Shown here: positions 36,318-48,960 of the stretch, in pieces | How positions within the stretch are numbered: the first letter of the stretch is position 1 | Layout of the letters: each line of letters opens with the position of its first letter | Assembly (NCBI GenBank): GCA_032164245.1 | Contig: JAVMKO010000010.1 | Span: 43,918,848 to 43,982,847, forward strand | Source of the DNA: Sternotherus odoratus | Lineage: Eukaryota > Chordata > Testudines > Kinosternidae | Reading direction: 5' to 3' | DNA length: 64,000 bases | The notes under the pieces: model-generated | The model's database searches: none | The model's input: the letters and a program-made list of their open reading frames with translations, nothing else | Told to the model about the DNA's origin: nothing | Made by a program: the position numbers and the translations under genes

Positions 36318-36654
36318 CAGGGCCGGCAACAGGAATTTTGGGGCCCCGTACGCAGATCGTGCGCCCCCCCCCCCCCGGCCGGTCTCCCGCCACCCGCGGG
36401 CCCCAACCCCCGCATGCGCTCTGGCCGCGTGGCCCAGCCGGGAGAAGCAAAGGGGGATGGGGGGAGGCTGCTGGGTGCCGGGGGAGGGGGCTGACGAGCG
36501 CTGCAGCGGCTGCCCAGAGCCGCGCCTTGCTCACAGGCCCGGCGACAAGGGGGTACAGCTGTGTACCTGGCCCGCCCCGGATTTAAGGGGGCCCCCCCTT
36601 AAGTCCGGGTCCCGGTACAGCTGTACCCGTTGTACCCCCCTGTCGCTGGCCCTG
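36318..36654. mobile_element. GC-rich non-autonomous hAT element, copy 3
   Basis: The termini CAGGGCCGGCAACAGG and CTGTCGCTGGCCCTG are flanked by TCCAAACC/TCCGAACC (7 of 8 bases). It has the same orientation as copy 1 and shares the GTACAGCTGT motif near the right end. Confidence 0.88.
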
Positions 36655-37773
36655 TCCGAACCTCCTCATGATCCAAATTCCTTCCCTGTCCCCCAGCATG
36701 AGGCATGTCCTTTGCACCGTGTAGGGCCAGAGTAGCCCTGAGAAATCCAACAAACCCCAGGGTGGGGAGCATTAGCGGAGGTTTGGGGAGGCTTAGCCTC
36801 CCGCAGCCTCCTTTCCGCACCACCCAGGCAATTAGTACAACGTCTCCTAGCCAGACTGTAATGTGGGTGCTTGAATGGGGAGCCATGAAACTGATCTCAA
36901 ATAGAGGACACCAAACATCTATCAGATGGGAACAACTTGCAATCCCAGCTAAACTGGATTAGAGTCCGACTGGTGGCCTACACATGAAAGGCTCTGCAGC
37001 CCATTAGCAACACTCAGGGAGGGATGTCCCAAGGTAAGTGCTAACTTACAGGGGGTTCAACAACTATATACTGCAGATCAAAAAATCTGCCTATGTTTAA
37101 AAAAATAAAGTTGCAAAGGCAAATACTAACATACAGACACTGGCAGAATTAAGTTTGCCCATGCAACCGTAACTCTTCCCCCGTGCGTGTCAATGCATTA
37201 GGAAACAGCCTTTCATTGCATGAGCCATACTAGTTTTTCCCACATTTTCAGCCAGGTTTGAACCCAAGACCTTGAGATTCACAGCACAGACCTCAACCAC
37301 TTGAGCAAATCCACAACAAAAGGCCATTACCATATAACATGCCTCTAGAAAGAGCCATGGCACAGAACTTGGCAGTGGATCTCACAGCTGTTTGTAGGAA
37401 TGGAAAAATGCCGGGTATCAGGAGCCGTAAGTGCTATTCCGACTCTGGAAAGGGAGTGTACGCTAATAATTAGAGCAATGGTTACAGATAGAAACCCCAA
37501 GCACATAGATCGGTCACCTCAAACTGATAGGCTGTGTGTCTAATGGGATGAGATTTAGGCCTGTCATAGCAGAGACCAGGCTTCTAGTCCCACCTCTGCT
37601 AGAAATAACCTTGTGCAACCTTGCAGTTGATTTATCTGTAAAACACTGGACTGTTTTTTTGCCTGCCTGTTAAAGCGGCGGGGTTGTGAATTACATGAAA
37701 ACTTGTCAGTACAAGAGGTGAGACTGGGATTATTGGTGTCCTAGCTTCCAGTCCAAGGCACCTTCTCCTAGAT
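36655..37773. other. Intergenic; possible MIR-like fragment
   Basis: A weak MIR-like stretch at about 37540-37690 (CTTGTGCAACCTTGCAG, TTTATCTGTAAAACA) is the only recognisable item. Confidence 0.4.
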
Positions 37774-37982
37774 CAGGCCTGCACAACAGGCGGCCCGGGG
37801 CCCACATGCAGCCCGTATGGACTCACTGTGCAGCCCATGGGGGGTAAGTAGGGGTGGGGCAAGCCAAGTGGGGGGGTTAGGGGAAGCGGATGGGGGCGGG
37901 GTGAGGGCAGGGCTTCTTGGCCCGCAGCTGGGTTTTTTTGCAGTAATATGGCCCTCGCTGCTTTCCGAGTTGTGCAGGCCTG
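37774..37982. mobile_element. Non-autonomous hAT element, 209 bp
   Basis: The termini CAGGCCTGCACAAC and GTTGTGCAGGCCTG are perfect 14-bp inverted repeats flanked by a perfect 8-bp duplication TCCTAGAT (37766-37773 and 37983-37990). This is a complete, relatively young copy. Confidence 0.96.
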
Positions 37983-38689
37983 TCCTAGATCAAAGGAAGT
38001 GTAGGGCACATGCATGCATTTTGACAGTCCCACTTTGCAGGTCTAAGGAACATGAGACAGCCCTTTGGATGTTGGGACTGTCCTGGGAAAACAGGGAAGA
38101 GTTGAAACCCCATACCAGGTGTATGACTGGTCACTTAAGTCATGTGGTATTGTTTCTGTGCCATAATTGGAGGTTGAAAACTTTTTAAGCAGGAACATAA
38201 TGAATGGCAATGAACGAACAGGTCAGGAAAAGTCTTGTTCACATGAGATGATGGCTGTTCACACAAGGAGAAGCCAAACCCTAAACACTCCTGAAAACAA
38301 AAGACTATTTGCATGAATGTTCTTGAATACTCAATGGAATTCAGGGGCAGGAATATTTTTGCACCAAGCAGCCATTCCAGACTTGGTGCCCCAAACATTC
38401 ATTTGTGCTGGGTCAGACCAGCAATAATAATGCATAATTTTGTTCCTTGTGATTATGCCACAACTTTAAGGGAGAAAAACATGGCATAACAATACCCATA
38501 AAATGTATTCACTCATTTTATCAGTTTACTGCTGCATTGGAACCACCCAGTGGTGGAAATCTACCCCATCACACTGTCAGAGAAGTTGGATCTGTAGCAG
38601 CACTGCCAGCCTCAGAGAATAAGTGAAATCTTATTCCCAGTCCCACACATCTAGTGTCCTCTTCTGGCGCTCTTAATGTTTTATACTGA

Positions 38690-38870
38690 CCATGCACTTC
38701 AATGGCATCTTGCATCCGGAATCACTGTACATACATTCGTTTATGACCTCATGAGGTGAGCCAATGGGGAAACTGAGGCCCAGAGAGCTGACGTGACTTG
38801 TTCAATGTCAGACAGAGTAGCAAAATCAGGAATTGAATGCAAGCATCTTGACCTCCTAGTTCCCTTCTTC
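38690..38870 (+). repeat. MIR-like SINE
   Basis: The core GGGGAAACTGAGGCCCAGAG followed by TGACTTGTTCAATGTCAGAC is the typical MIR pattern. Confidence 0.8.
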
Positions 38871-39716
38871 TCTAACTATGAGACCACATTTTGTCTTCCT
38901 TCCTAAATCCAAATGGGAAAGCCAATATAAGCTGCAGAAGCACATCACAGCATCCTAAATTATGTTAATATATTTAACTTTCATGCAAAATATAACCAAT
39001 AAAAATTGATGTTTCCTATTCTTTGCACACTTATTTATTCCTAGTTTAACAACTGTCGGGAATTCTCTTCCATGACATTACTGTGGAAGTAAATGAAGGC
39101 AGAAAAGCCCCGTATGCTACCAATGGACGGACGGAATGCTTAGCCTGCATAGACCTGCTGGGTTTTCTGTGGTCACATTTGTGCCAGGGATAGGTATGAA
39201 TGATCTCACAGTAAAGCCAGCTTGCTGTCAGTGACCAGAATCACTTGCAAAAGTCTATTTTAGTAAGCCACCTGGGACTTTGATTGTCACTGTGCTACAC
39301 CATGGCCCCCTGGGATTTCAAGGTAACAGGAGGGATAACTCTCACCCACTTGCTCCAAAATGCACAACTTCTACCACTGGAGATAAAAAATCATCTCCTC
39401 CATTGGCAAACCAGAGCCTCGCACACCCAGCTGAGCTACTCCAATTCCATTCAGCAGAGCGAGGCAGTGGTACCTATTAATAACAGCACTGTATTACCAC
39501 TGTGCTACCAACTACTGCCTGTCGGGTCCGTCGACATGGGTAGGGCAAAGGGGGCAATCATCCAGGGGGTCAGGCCACAGGAGAGATTCAAGTGCCGTTC
39601 AGCTGGTTAACAGAGCGCACACCACTCCCGCCATGTTGCTCCGCCCTGCTGCAGCTGCACCCGGAACCCTTCTGCTGACTGTGCAGAAGGGGGGGCAGGA
39701 CGGTGCGGATGTCAGG

Positions 39717-39837
39717 TAGGGTGACCAGATGTCCCACTTTTATAGGACCAGTCCCGATTTTGGGGTCTTTTCCTTATATAGGCTCCTATTATTCCCCCAC
39801 CCCTGTCCTGATTTTTCACACTTGCTGTCTGGTCATG
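39717..39837. mobile_element. Short TIR element (TAGGGTGACCAG family), second copy
   Basis: It begins TAGGGTGACCAGATGTCCC and ends CTGTCTGGTCAT. It is colinear with 27177-27295 but has a decayed right terminus. Confidence 0.7.
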
Positions 39838-39983
39838 TCCCCCTCCCCACAGAGCAGGGGAAAGGGGATACAGCCTGGCTCAGGAGGACTCAGGTGCGGA
39901 GGTCTGAATGGTGAGTGTGTGACTGAGTGCCTCTTAAAGAGACGGTGCACTGTTTGTGAGATTTCCTCATCAGCCAGCTCTCT

Positions 39984-39988
<5 letters not shown>

Positions 39989-40014
<26 letters not shown>
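39989..40014. repeat. (CA)n microsatellite
   Basis: About 12 CA units. Confidence 0.9.
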
Positions 40015-40289
40015 TCCTGTCTCTGTTCACACACAGCCTCCTTCACACTCACCTCTCAGCACAGACTTGTATTATTATTGTTGTTACTTCTTGGTACTTC
40101 CTGCAATGCACATATGGTCTCTGTCATTTTATTCTTTCAACGTGTTATTTTAGTGTTTTGACTGGTCCATGCATTTCATAATTTTTATTTCTCTTACACT
40201 TAAATTTAATTCTTTGAGTGAGCAGTTCTAAAATGCCTAACCTGTCCTGGCTGGAGTAATTATCCCTCTAGTAACTTTTAAAAAAATAT

Positions 40290-41155
40290 ATATTACTAGC
40301 GAAAATACCCGGCGTTGCTCGGGTCCGTCGGAGGTGGGGAGGGGGCAGAGAGCTGAGCGAGTGTGGGGTCCGTTGGAGTGGGGAGGGGGCAGAGAGCAAA
40401 CCTGACACGCCCACCTCACCCCCCCCCCCGACCAAACCCAACACCCCCACCTCACTTACCCCTCGACCAACCCCGACTCACATTTTCACACCCCCACCCA
40501 AACCCAACACCCACACCTCACCCCCCGTAGACCAAACCTGACACACCCACCTCACTTCCCCCCCAACCAAACCTGACACCCCTACCTACCACCACAAACA
40601 AACCCGACACCCACACCTCACTTACCCCTCGACCAACCCCGACCCCCCTCCTCACCCCCCCAACTAAACCCAACACCCCCACCTCACCCCTCACCCACTC
40701 CGACACCTTCCCACCCCCCCAGACCAAACCCGACACCCCCACCTCACCCCCCGACCAAACCCGACACCCCTACCTCACTTACCCTCTGGCCAAACCCAAC
40801 TCGGGTCCGTCGGAGGTGGGGAGGGGCAGAGAGCTGAGCGAGTGCGGGGTCCGTTGGAGGGGGGAGGGGGCAGAGAGCTGAGTGAGTGCGGGGTCCGTTG
40901 GAGGGGGTATTATGACATCATAACTATGTCACAGAGAACAGCAGCTGCCCAGCTGATGTGATTGGCCTTTAAATAATTTCACCCCTGGGGGGCGTCAGAG
41001 GTGAGATTTGAAAAATTTTCGACTCTTACCCTGATTAGGACCCCAAGACCTATAACTGTACCAAATTTCAAGTCTCTAGCTCAAACGGTGTGGAAGGAGT
41101 AAGCGCACATACATACATACACGCATACACCATTTGACTTTTATATATATACTAG
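40290..41155 (+). repeat. Composite repeat unit 1 with C-rich minisatellite
   Basis: It starts with a head CCCGGCGTTGCTCGGGTC and has a minisatellite interior (about 40390-40800) built from CCAAACCCGACACCCCCACC-like units. The tail contains ATTATGACATCATAACTATG, CAAATTTCAAGTCTCTAGCT and (CATA)n. The tail style, ending in a simple repeat, resembles an RTE-type retroelement 3' end, though the class is inferred. Confidence 0.75.
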
Positions 41156-42801
41156 CATAAGTGCCCGGCGTTGCTCGGGTCAGTCAGAGGTGGGGAGGGG
41201 GCAGACAGTTGACACCCCCTGACCAACCCCAACACCCACCCTGACATCTTCCCACCCCCCCGACCAACCCCAAGACCCCCCGGCTCACTTACCCCCCGAC
41301 CAAACCCGACAACCCCACCTGACCCCCCAAAACAAACCCAACACCCCCACCTCACCCCCCGACCAAACCCGACACCCCCACCTCACTCCCTGAGCAAACT
41401 CGACACCCCCACCTCACCCCCCGACCGAACAGTGTATTTAATAATCTGTGTGCTACACAGTGCACCGTGAGCCGGGGGGGGGGGGGGTGTCGGGTTTGGT
41501 CGGGGGGGTCAGGTGGGGTTGTCGGGTTTGGTCGGGGGGTAAGTGAGCCGGGGGGTGTAGGGTTTGGTCTGGGGGGGTGGGAAGGTGTTGGGGTGGGTGA
41601 GGGGTGAGTGTTGCGGTTGGTCAGGGGGTGCTGCGGTTGGTGGGGGGTTGAGGTGGGGGTGTCAGGTTTGCTTGGGGGGGATGAGGTAGGGGTGTCGGGT
41701 TCGGTCGGGGGTAAGTGAGCCGGGGGGGTGTCGGGTTTGGTCTGGGGGGGTGGGAAGGTGTCGTGGTGGGTGAGGGGTGAGGTGTGGGTGTTGGGGTTGG
41801 TCAGGGGGTGTTGTGGTTGGTGGGGGGGTGAGGTGGGGGTGTCGGGTTCGGTCGGGGGGTAAGTGAGCCGGGGGGTGTCAGGTTTGGTCTGGGGGTGTTG
41901 CGATTGGTGGGGGGGGGGTGAGGTGGGGGTGTCAGGTTCGGTCGGGGGGTAAGTGAGCCAAGGGGTGTCGGGTTTGGTCTGGGGGGGTGGGAAGGTGTTG
42001 GGGTGGGTGAGGGGTGAGGGGTGGGTGTTGGGGTTGGTCAGGGGGTGTTGCGGTTGGTGGGGGGGGTGAGGTGGCGGTGTCGGGTTTGGTCGGGGGGTAA
42101 GTGAGCCGGGGGGGGGGGGGGTGTCGGGTTTGGTCTGGGCACCCACCCCAACACCTTCCCCCCCCCCAGACCAAACTCAACACCCACACCACACCCCTCA
42201 CCCCCCCGACACCTTCCCACCCCCCCAGACCAACCCCGACACCCCCCCGGCTCACTTACCCCCCGACCAAACCTGACACCTCCCCCCCCCCCAAGCAAAC
42301 CCAACACCCCCACCTCACCCCCCCGACCGAACCCGACACCCCCACCTCACTTACCGTCCCACCAAACCCAACTCAGATCCGTCGCAGGCGGGGAGGGGGC
42401 CCAGAGCCGAGGGATTCCGGGGACCTTCGCAGGTGGGGGGGGGGGCACAGAGCTGATGGAGTCCGGGGTTGAGGTGGGAGGGGCAGAGAACTGAGGGATC
42501 TCCGGGGTTCCGTTGGGAGGGGGGAGGGGTGAGCTGAGCGAGTGAGGTGTCTGTTGGAGGGGGGTATTATGACATCATCACCACCTAACCGCCCAGCCGA
42601 TGTGATTGGCCCGGAAAGACTTTCACCCCTGGGGGGGCGTCAGAGGTGAGATCCGAAAATTTTTCGACCCTTACCAGCATCTAGACCCCAAGACCCCTCA
42701 CTGTACCAAATTTCAAGTCTCTGGCTCAAACGGTGCGGGAGGAGTTCGCAGTCATACGTACATACATACACACACACATACATACATCACTTGACTTTTA
42801 T

Positions 42802-42845
<44 letters not shown>
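41156..42845 (+). repeat. Composite repeat unit 2 with inverted minisatellite core
   Basis: It has the same head (GTGCCCGGCGTTGCTCGGGT) and the same tail (ATTATGACATCATCACC, CAAATTTCAAGTCTCTGGCT), ending in (ATAG)n at 42800-42845. Within it, 41470-42137 holds the minisatellite in reverse orientation (GGGGTGTCGGGTTTGGTCGG), flanked by forward-strand arrays. Long open frames here are artefacts of the tandem unit. Confidence 0.8.
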
Positions 42846-42846
42846 C

Positions 42847-42981
42847 CACTGTTCCCTCTAAGATGTCCGCACACACACAAATCCTAAACCCTGCGCACAC
42901 GGAAAAACACTACACGCACAAAAATTTGCACAGAAGAAATTTTTTGCACACATGGCCTGTCAAAAATTAGAGGGAACATTG
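42847..42981. mobile_element. Short hAT-like element
   Basis: The ends CACTGTTCCCTCTAAG and TTAGAGGGAACATTG are inverted repeats, with flanks TAGATAGC/ATTATAGC (6 of 8). A stray AGAGGGAACATGCC fragment lies at 43072. Confidence 0.75.
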
Positions 42982-43695
42982 ATTATAGCTACAGTTTTTC
43001 TACTGGTGGTGCACATCTGCACATGCTTCAGTGCACAACAAAATTTATCGCTCACCTGGATGGAGAAAAATAGAGGGAACATGCCAGCAGCGCAGCCGGC
43101 AGCACTGCCCAAATGTCAGGAGGGCCGCATCGTAGGAGGGCCCATTGACTGTTCTGCCCTGGGGCCTGGAATCGACTGTCGGCGGACCTGGTGACAGTGT
43201 CCCCCTTGGAGCCCTCCCCAAGGTCCTCAGTTCTGGGACAATCCACACTTAAAACCAACTGCACTCCCGCCAGGAGCAAGGCTATACTGTAGTATGGGAG
43301 TGTTGCTGCCCCACACTGCAGGCTCAATCCTGGATCAGCCCGAGCGAGTTTTTCCCCAAAGCAGGGAAAGGAGCGCTGATCGTAGGCACTGAAACAGACA
43401 TGGCGGGAGGAAAGGGACGCTGTGACACAGTGCTGAGTGAGAAGCGCTTAATCAGCCCGTCACTCCAGCCCCCATCAAGGGAAATGGATTGGAGCTGGCT
43501 GGACAGACCTGTGTCTGCCTGGTAAGTAGCAGTACCTGCCAGCCTCATTAGCCAGAGCTATAAAGGTTGGGAAGAAGCCAGAGAGAAAGGGGGGTGGCGG
43601 AGGGAAAGGCCAGGCACAGGGGGAGGTGAGAGCCTTCTGGTCTGTTGCTGGCCAGGCCTGCACTTGGCAAAGCTGGCTGTGAAACCTGTACATAG

Positions 43696-44130
43696 TGTGA
43701 CAGACCGCCTTCTCACCCCTCTCAGGAACACGGGCAGGAAACCCTTCTTTGCATCAAACAGTGCTCTTTAATTAACAGTGCAGGACCCCACCACCAATAT
43801 ATACAGTTTTACACAGTTTAGCCTTTCAGTTTACAACTCTAACAAACTCTACAGTTTCCAGCTCTACAAACTCTATATAGTTCAGCTCAAATACAAACAC
43901 TGTTCTGACTAGCACTCCACACTCCATACCATCCCCACCACACTGGGCTTCCTTCCTGGCAGCCTTTTATCCCTCTGAGGCTGCTGCCAGGTGCAATCCC
44001 TCCAGGCTAATTGCCCTGCAGCCCAGGTGGCTGATTAGCCTTCTCTGCAAGGGGAGGTTTGCAGGCTTCTGCTCCCTCTTAAAGGGCCCGCAGGGCTGGC
44101 TCAGGCACTCCTGGCCAGCGCCCTGCCACA
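43696..44130. mobile_element. Putative solo LTR
   Basis: The sequence starts TGTGACAGACC and ends CCCTGCCACA, and is flanked on both sides by ATAG (4-bp duplication). The length of 435 bp and TG...CA ends fit an endogenous retrovirus LTR with no internal region. CTCTTTAATTAACAG near 43770 resembles a reversed polyadenylation/end region, so the LTR is likely in minus orientation. Confidence 0.6.
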
Positions 44131-44655
44131 ATAGGTGAGAAGTAGCAGCGGGAAAACAACTGTAAATAAAGAACAAGGGTGTTGCATCAAGCGGAGGCGT
44201 TCCTGACTGATTGGAGAGGGCAACAGGGGCCCAGACCAGCATCTTGCTACAGACCCAATTCAGAAGGGAGAGAAACCAAGCTTGAAGGGAGAAGGCTGTT
44301 GGGATGGGGAAGAAGAGAGAGGCAGGAGTAGCTCATTATCCTCATTCATGAGGATTCAGACACTAGCTGGGCACTGGGGAAAATGTTTGTGATCCCGAGT
44401 TTCACAAAACTTTACAGGCAGGATTATCCATCCAAAAACATGTGCTACAAAGTGCTACTCCCATTTCAGTCATCCAGTGAATGAGCAAAAACCTCATCCT
44501 CTGATTTAGGTGACCGGCTGTGAATAACAAATAGCAAATACCAGAAGAGAACAGTTCACAAACAACCCGTAGGCTGAAAATTGTTCATCCAAACAAAAAA
44601 AAAAAAAAATCTACTCAGCGAAATCAGGTTCTAGTTTATGGATCATTCCAGACAG

Positions 44656-44689
<34 letters not shown>

Positions 44690-47600
44690 TAACTTCACAG
44701 AGAAAAGTACCAGCTGCTGCATTTACAGCACAGGTAATCTTCAGAGTTCAAATTATATATTTACTGGAGTTAGCTGCTGCCCCAAGGACAAAGCTCTGCA
44801 AAAAGCATTTAATTTAGCAGCATATCCACTTTCTGTCTTGCGTGGTCTGCATTTCTCTCCAGTAGGTTAGTTGGAGGCAAACCCTGCTGAATGTTCTGCA
44901 TGCAACTAGTGTCATCATTGTCTGTTAGCCACATCACAGTTGTCTGCTGCCCTGGAAATGATTTGGGGCTTATTAATACTGAACTGTCATGGCACCCAGC
45001 CAGGCTGCTCAGGGTAATGGCCTGTCGGCAGCTCCTTCCCAGGCATTTAAATTAGCAAGAACCTGTTTGAAGCCACAGCAGTTGATGCTCAGCAGGGCAA
45101 TTCAACTTCTCAGGAAGGAAACTTGTCAGGGAGCTCTTTAGGAGATGTACACTTGTCCTTGGGCTGGGAGCTCAGTGGATTCCCTCAAGGGAAGAAGGTT
45201 TAGAACTGGTTAGCTCTTGCTCAGGACACTGGAACACCGAGGTGTTGCCGCAAATAGGGTTAGTGTTTCAGTAGGTGGCACTAACAAACCAATGCCCTCT
45301 CACCCCATGGTACAAGGAAGCAGTGGTCATTTGTGATCATTAAAGATCCTATGATGCTCTCAGTAAGAGTTGTATAGGCCCGGATGTCCTAGATAAATTC
45401 CAGCACGAGTAACTTTATACCTCAACTCCCTGTGTAGTTTTAACTGGGTTCAGCTTTGACTCCATGCCCTCGACTGCTGTGCTGCATTGTCGTGACCTGT
45501 TAAATACTTGCCTTGTTCCTCTCTAGTGTTCTCCGCATTTCTTGTCATGAGACCTATTGACTGTATGTAAAGTGTTTTGGGATCCTTCCAGATTAAATGC
45601 CCTATCAAAGCACACAATAGGATTATTTCTGCTTTAAAGATTTCATTATTTCTGGGGCTGCAGCACAGGAAAGAATTTTGGATTTTTTCTCTCCCCCACA
45701 GAGAAACTCCACCTGCAGCTTATAAGGCATTGATATGTCAAACCATGGAAGGGATCCAAATGCTGCTGCTCTCTTTTTGGTGGTGAGAGCGCCTCATTTC
45801 AGGGCAGTCACCTTGTGACTTGGCTTGAGTTTTGTACCACTGATGGTGTACACGCTCTGCAGCACATACTGGTGCAGAGCTTAGTTTCCTTCCTTTTTAT
45901 TTGGGTTTCATCTTACTGATCAGATAGGATGAAATGTTTTAAAAGGTCTTTACCGTGTGGGACCTTTATGGCTAAATCTTAGAAACATAGTGGTGATTTT
46001 GAAAATGTAGGGGCAGGAAGTTCACATAAAGCCACACAAGCAAAGACCTTCAGCCTTCGGGCTGCCCCTCCATCTTTATCTCACTCCTGTGGTCTCTACA
46101 CAGACATGATGCAGCACGAGAAGGGCTGAGTGACACTTGAGGCTATTCAGAGCCTGCTCTCAGACTTTCCCCTCTGTTCAGTTACTGTCTGTATTATGGA
46201 CACTGAAATCTACAAAGTTAAACAGTCAAAGGCCAGTGGGGCTGTAACATTCCGAGGTGGCTCCATCAATTCTAGACCAGCCAGAGCAACTCTTTCCTGC
46301 CTGTACAAATTTCAAACCTGAGCCGTTCTTGCACACCATGTGGATTTCCTTATGCTCGCTCACGTCAGCTTGTCTCTCCTTGACCGTTACATTCATCCCA
46401 TGCCTGGGCAGATTACTCCAGGGCAATACAGTTATCCCATGCCAGGTTTTCCATGACAGTCCATACTGACCACCAGGGTAACAATGCCTGCAGCCCATGG
46501 CACTTTTCCTATCCCTAGCATGGTGTCAAAGCTTTCCCCCTCTTTCTGTTAGCCCCATCCACAAGAAAAATGATCCCAGGGATGCCTCCAAAACTTACCT
46601 CAGTTTGCTGCAGCCTCCCTCAAGTCCAACAGCCACCTCAGTACCCAAGCTTGTCCATCAGTTCTGGGGTTCTTTTTAAGCCAAGCCCAGAGATTTTGAG
46701 ACGCAGCTGGAACTCCTTTGCCGAGACATCCAAGTTCATAAAAGAAAATGCAAGAGGCACTTTTCCATTTTTGAGGGAGTTTCCTCCCCACCTGAGGGGC
46801 CTCAAGAGAGTTTTTCAGAGGACTCAGAAGACTGTACAGAAACCGGGAATCTTCTTACACCAAAGTGATGCAGATGCAAAGTTCATCCTCCACGGTGCAC
46901 TACTACTAGTCTCCCATCCTCACCTCGCTCTTGCAGTTCCAGCTGAGTAGCTTTCTTTCAGTTTTGCTCCTCACCTCTTCCTGTGCTGTGGGTCTTACTT
47001 GGTCTTCCTTCCTGTCAATTTCAAAAGCTGCCAGACTGCAGCATATGCAAATGCATGCCAGCGTCTACTGAGAAAACCTATGGCCCAGAATCAGTAGATA
47101 GCCACGCGAGTCCTTTTCCAACTCAGAGACAGCCGCCCCCTGGCTCCTTCTCCATGAGCAAAGAGGTGGTGATGCTCTGCTGTACATCCTCTCATCACAG
47201 CATATTCCCCCTCAGATGTCCACATTCAATCTGAAAAGTTTTCAAACAGAGCACATGTTCCTTCACTGAGCAGCAGCACTTGGCAGCTCACGCTGGAATC
47301 TGAACGTCAAGCTGCGTTCTTTCTGCTGCATACAATCGTTACCAACATGCTCTCAGAATTTAGGTTAAAATGGAGTGGAAAACTCAGGAAACCAAATGGA
47401 ACCCAGTCCATTCTTCTGTGAGTATGTTGCCTCTGTGGTAGCCACAGACGTAAACCCACATGGTATTTGTATCAGAACATTAAACAATTATGTCTTCGAG
47501 ACACAGAGGCCAGAAAGGATCAGAAACAAAGTGTGATTTTCCCACAATGTTACTCCAGCATTATCCATTTGCAGAGACGCTCATCAACATATACTGTCCT

Positions 47601-48120
47601 CACAAATCTAGGATTCAGAGACTCTTCCATCAGTGGTTCTGATCTTCCTGGTCACAGCAGCATGGTGGTCACTCAAAGTTGGCTGGAGGAGTAGATTGTG
47701 TGAGCAAGCTGCTATCTTTTTTCTCTGCTCTTTCAGATAAATGGTTTTGATCAGCCTGTTGTAATCAGGTCCAGTTAAACTTCTTTCTAAAGCAAAGAAA
47801 ATAAACTGGCAGATCTCAGGATAACTGTGCAGGGCTAGCACTTTGGAAAATCTTTTTACATGAAAATGGAGCAAATTTGATCAAGAGTTATGGAGAAATA
47901 ACCACCAAGGAGTTCCACACCATTTTTCCTGAGCAACTTCAAACATTATTGTTAAAGGTCACAAATGCTCCATTTGAATGAATTCAGATGCAGAGATGTG
48001 GCCTTAGTGTTGATACATTTCGATTAAGCAGTGTAATGTTCTTTGAGATAGTTACCTCCGTGAAAGGATGCAGTTTGCTACGATGTCTGTTTTCTTTCCA
48101 ATTGCTCAGTCTCATTCCAC
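44131..48120. other. Intergenic, unrecognised; poly-A tracts
   Basis: There are poly-A runs near 44594-44609 and 44657-44687. No exon or named repeat was recognised elsewhere. The frame at 46570-46950 matches nothing known. Confidence 0.4.
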
Positions 48121-48132
48121 GGTCACAAAATT

Positions 48133-48156
48133 AAAACAAACAAACAAACAAACACA
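48133..48156. repeat. (AAAC)n microsatellite
   Basis: About five or six AAAC units. Confidence 0.85.
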
Positions 48157-48284
48157 CTGCAAGTTTCTCTAGCAGGAGGGGCTCAGAAGAAAGCAGTATA
48201 AACAAGCAAACGAGGTGAAAGCAAATGAAAATAGCACATCCTGTTCAACATCAATATTGTAAACATCTTTACCCTATGTTGTAA

Positions 48285-48960
48285 TAAGCAAATGTATGTA
48301 AGACATATACAGGCTTAGTTAGCTAACTGCAGTCAAGCACTCTGGCTAATCTCAAACTGCTAACTGAAAATAGCTAATAAGCCTCAAATGTAAGAAATGC
48401 CAACTCATGAGAAAATAAAGGGAGTGTTATACTCAACACTCCTATACTAACTGAGATAAGACACCTGGTGTTGATGTGTGCAAAATAGGCTGACTTCCAG
48501 AAGTAAGCCTTGATAATGTTACTAATATAGGCTAAAAGTGAGAAATCTGCTGCGCAGGCTCAGCACTGCGGCAAATTAGAACCAATTAATAGGTTTCGGA
48601 TGCAACCTTCCGGTTTCCACATAGTTTTAACCATGTACGGGTATAAATGAATAATCAATGAGCTTCATGAATATGTACATCTGTATGCTAGAAAAGCTTC
48701 CAATTTTGATATTGGGGGTTGTTGTTCTATTTCTGATAAACAACCTTCAGCGTGCTGAATAAAAGCTTAAGATAACCTTACCCCTGTCCAGTGAAGGCGA
48801 GCAGCTGGATAGGATCTTTTTCTTCTGAAGGAGGGCCCGTCGAGTCCTCTTACCATATCAGCTTCTTGGGATGCGTTTGAATGTAGCCATTGCCGTAATG
48901 AAGCAGCATCTACTATAACTCTCAGTTTCTATTACAAAACCTGAGGATAACCTGACAGGC
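48285..48960 (+). mobile_element. Possible LTR-like sequence
   Basis: AT-rich sequence contains GCTGAATAAAAGCTTAAGAT near 48757, which looks like an LTR polyadenylation region. TG...CA borders and a target duplication could not be fixed. Confidence 0.3.

Noticed and set aside
41352..42146. 264-codon Pro/Thr-rich open frame
   Set aside because: It is an artefact of the C-rich minisatellite unit; composition follows the tandem repeat and there is no domain.
46570..46950. 126-codon plus-strand frame
   Set aside because: It has no recognisable domain, start context or splice support; kept as unrecognised intergenic sequence.
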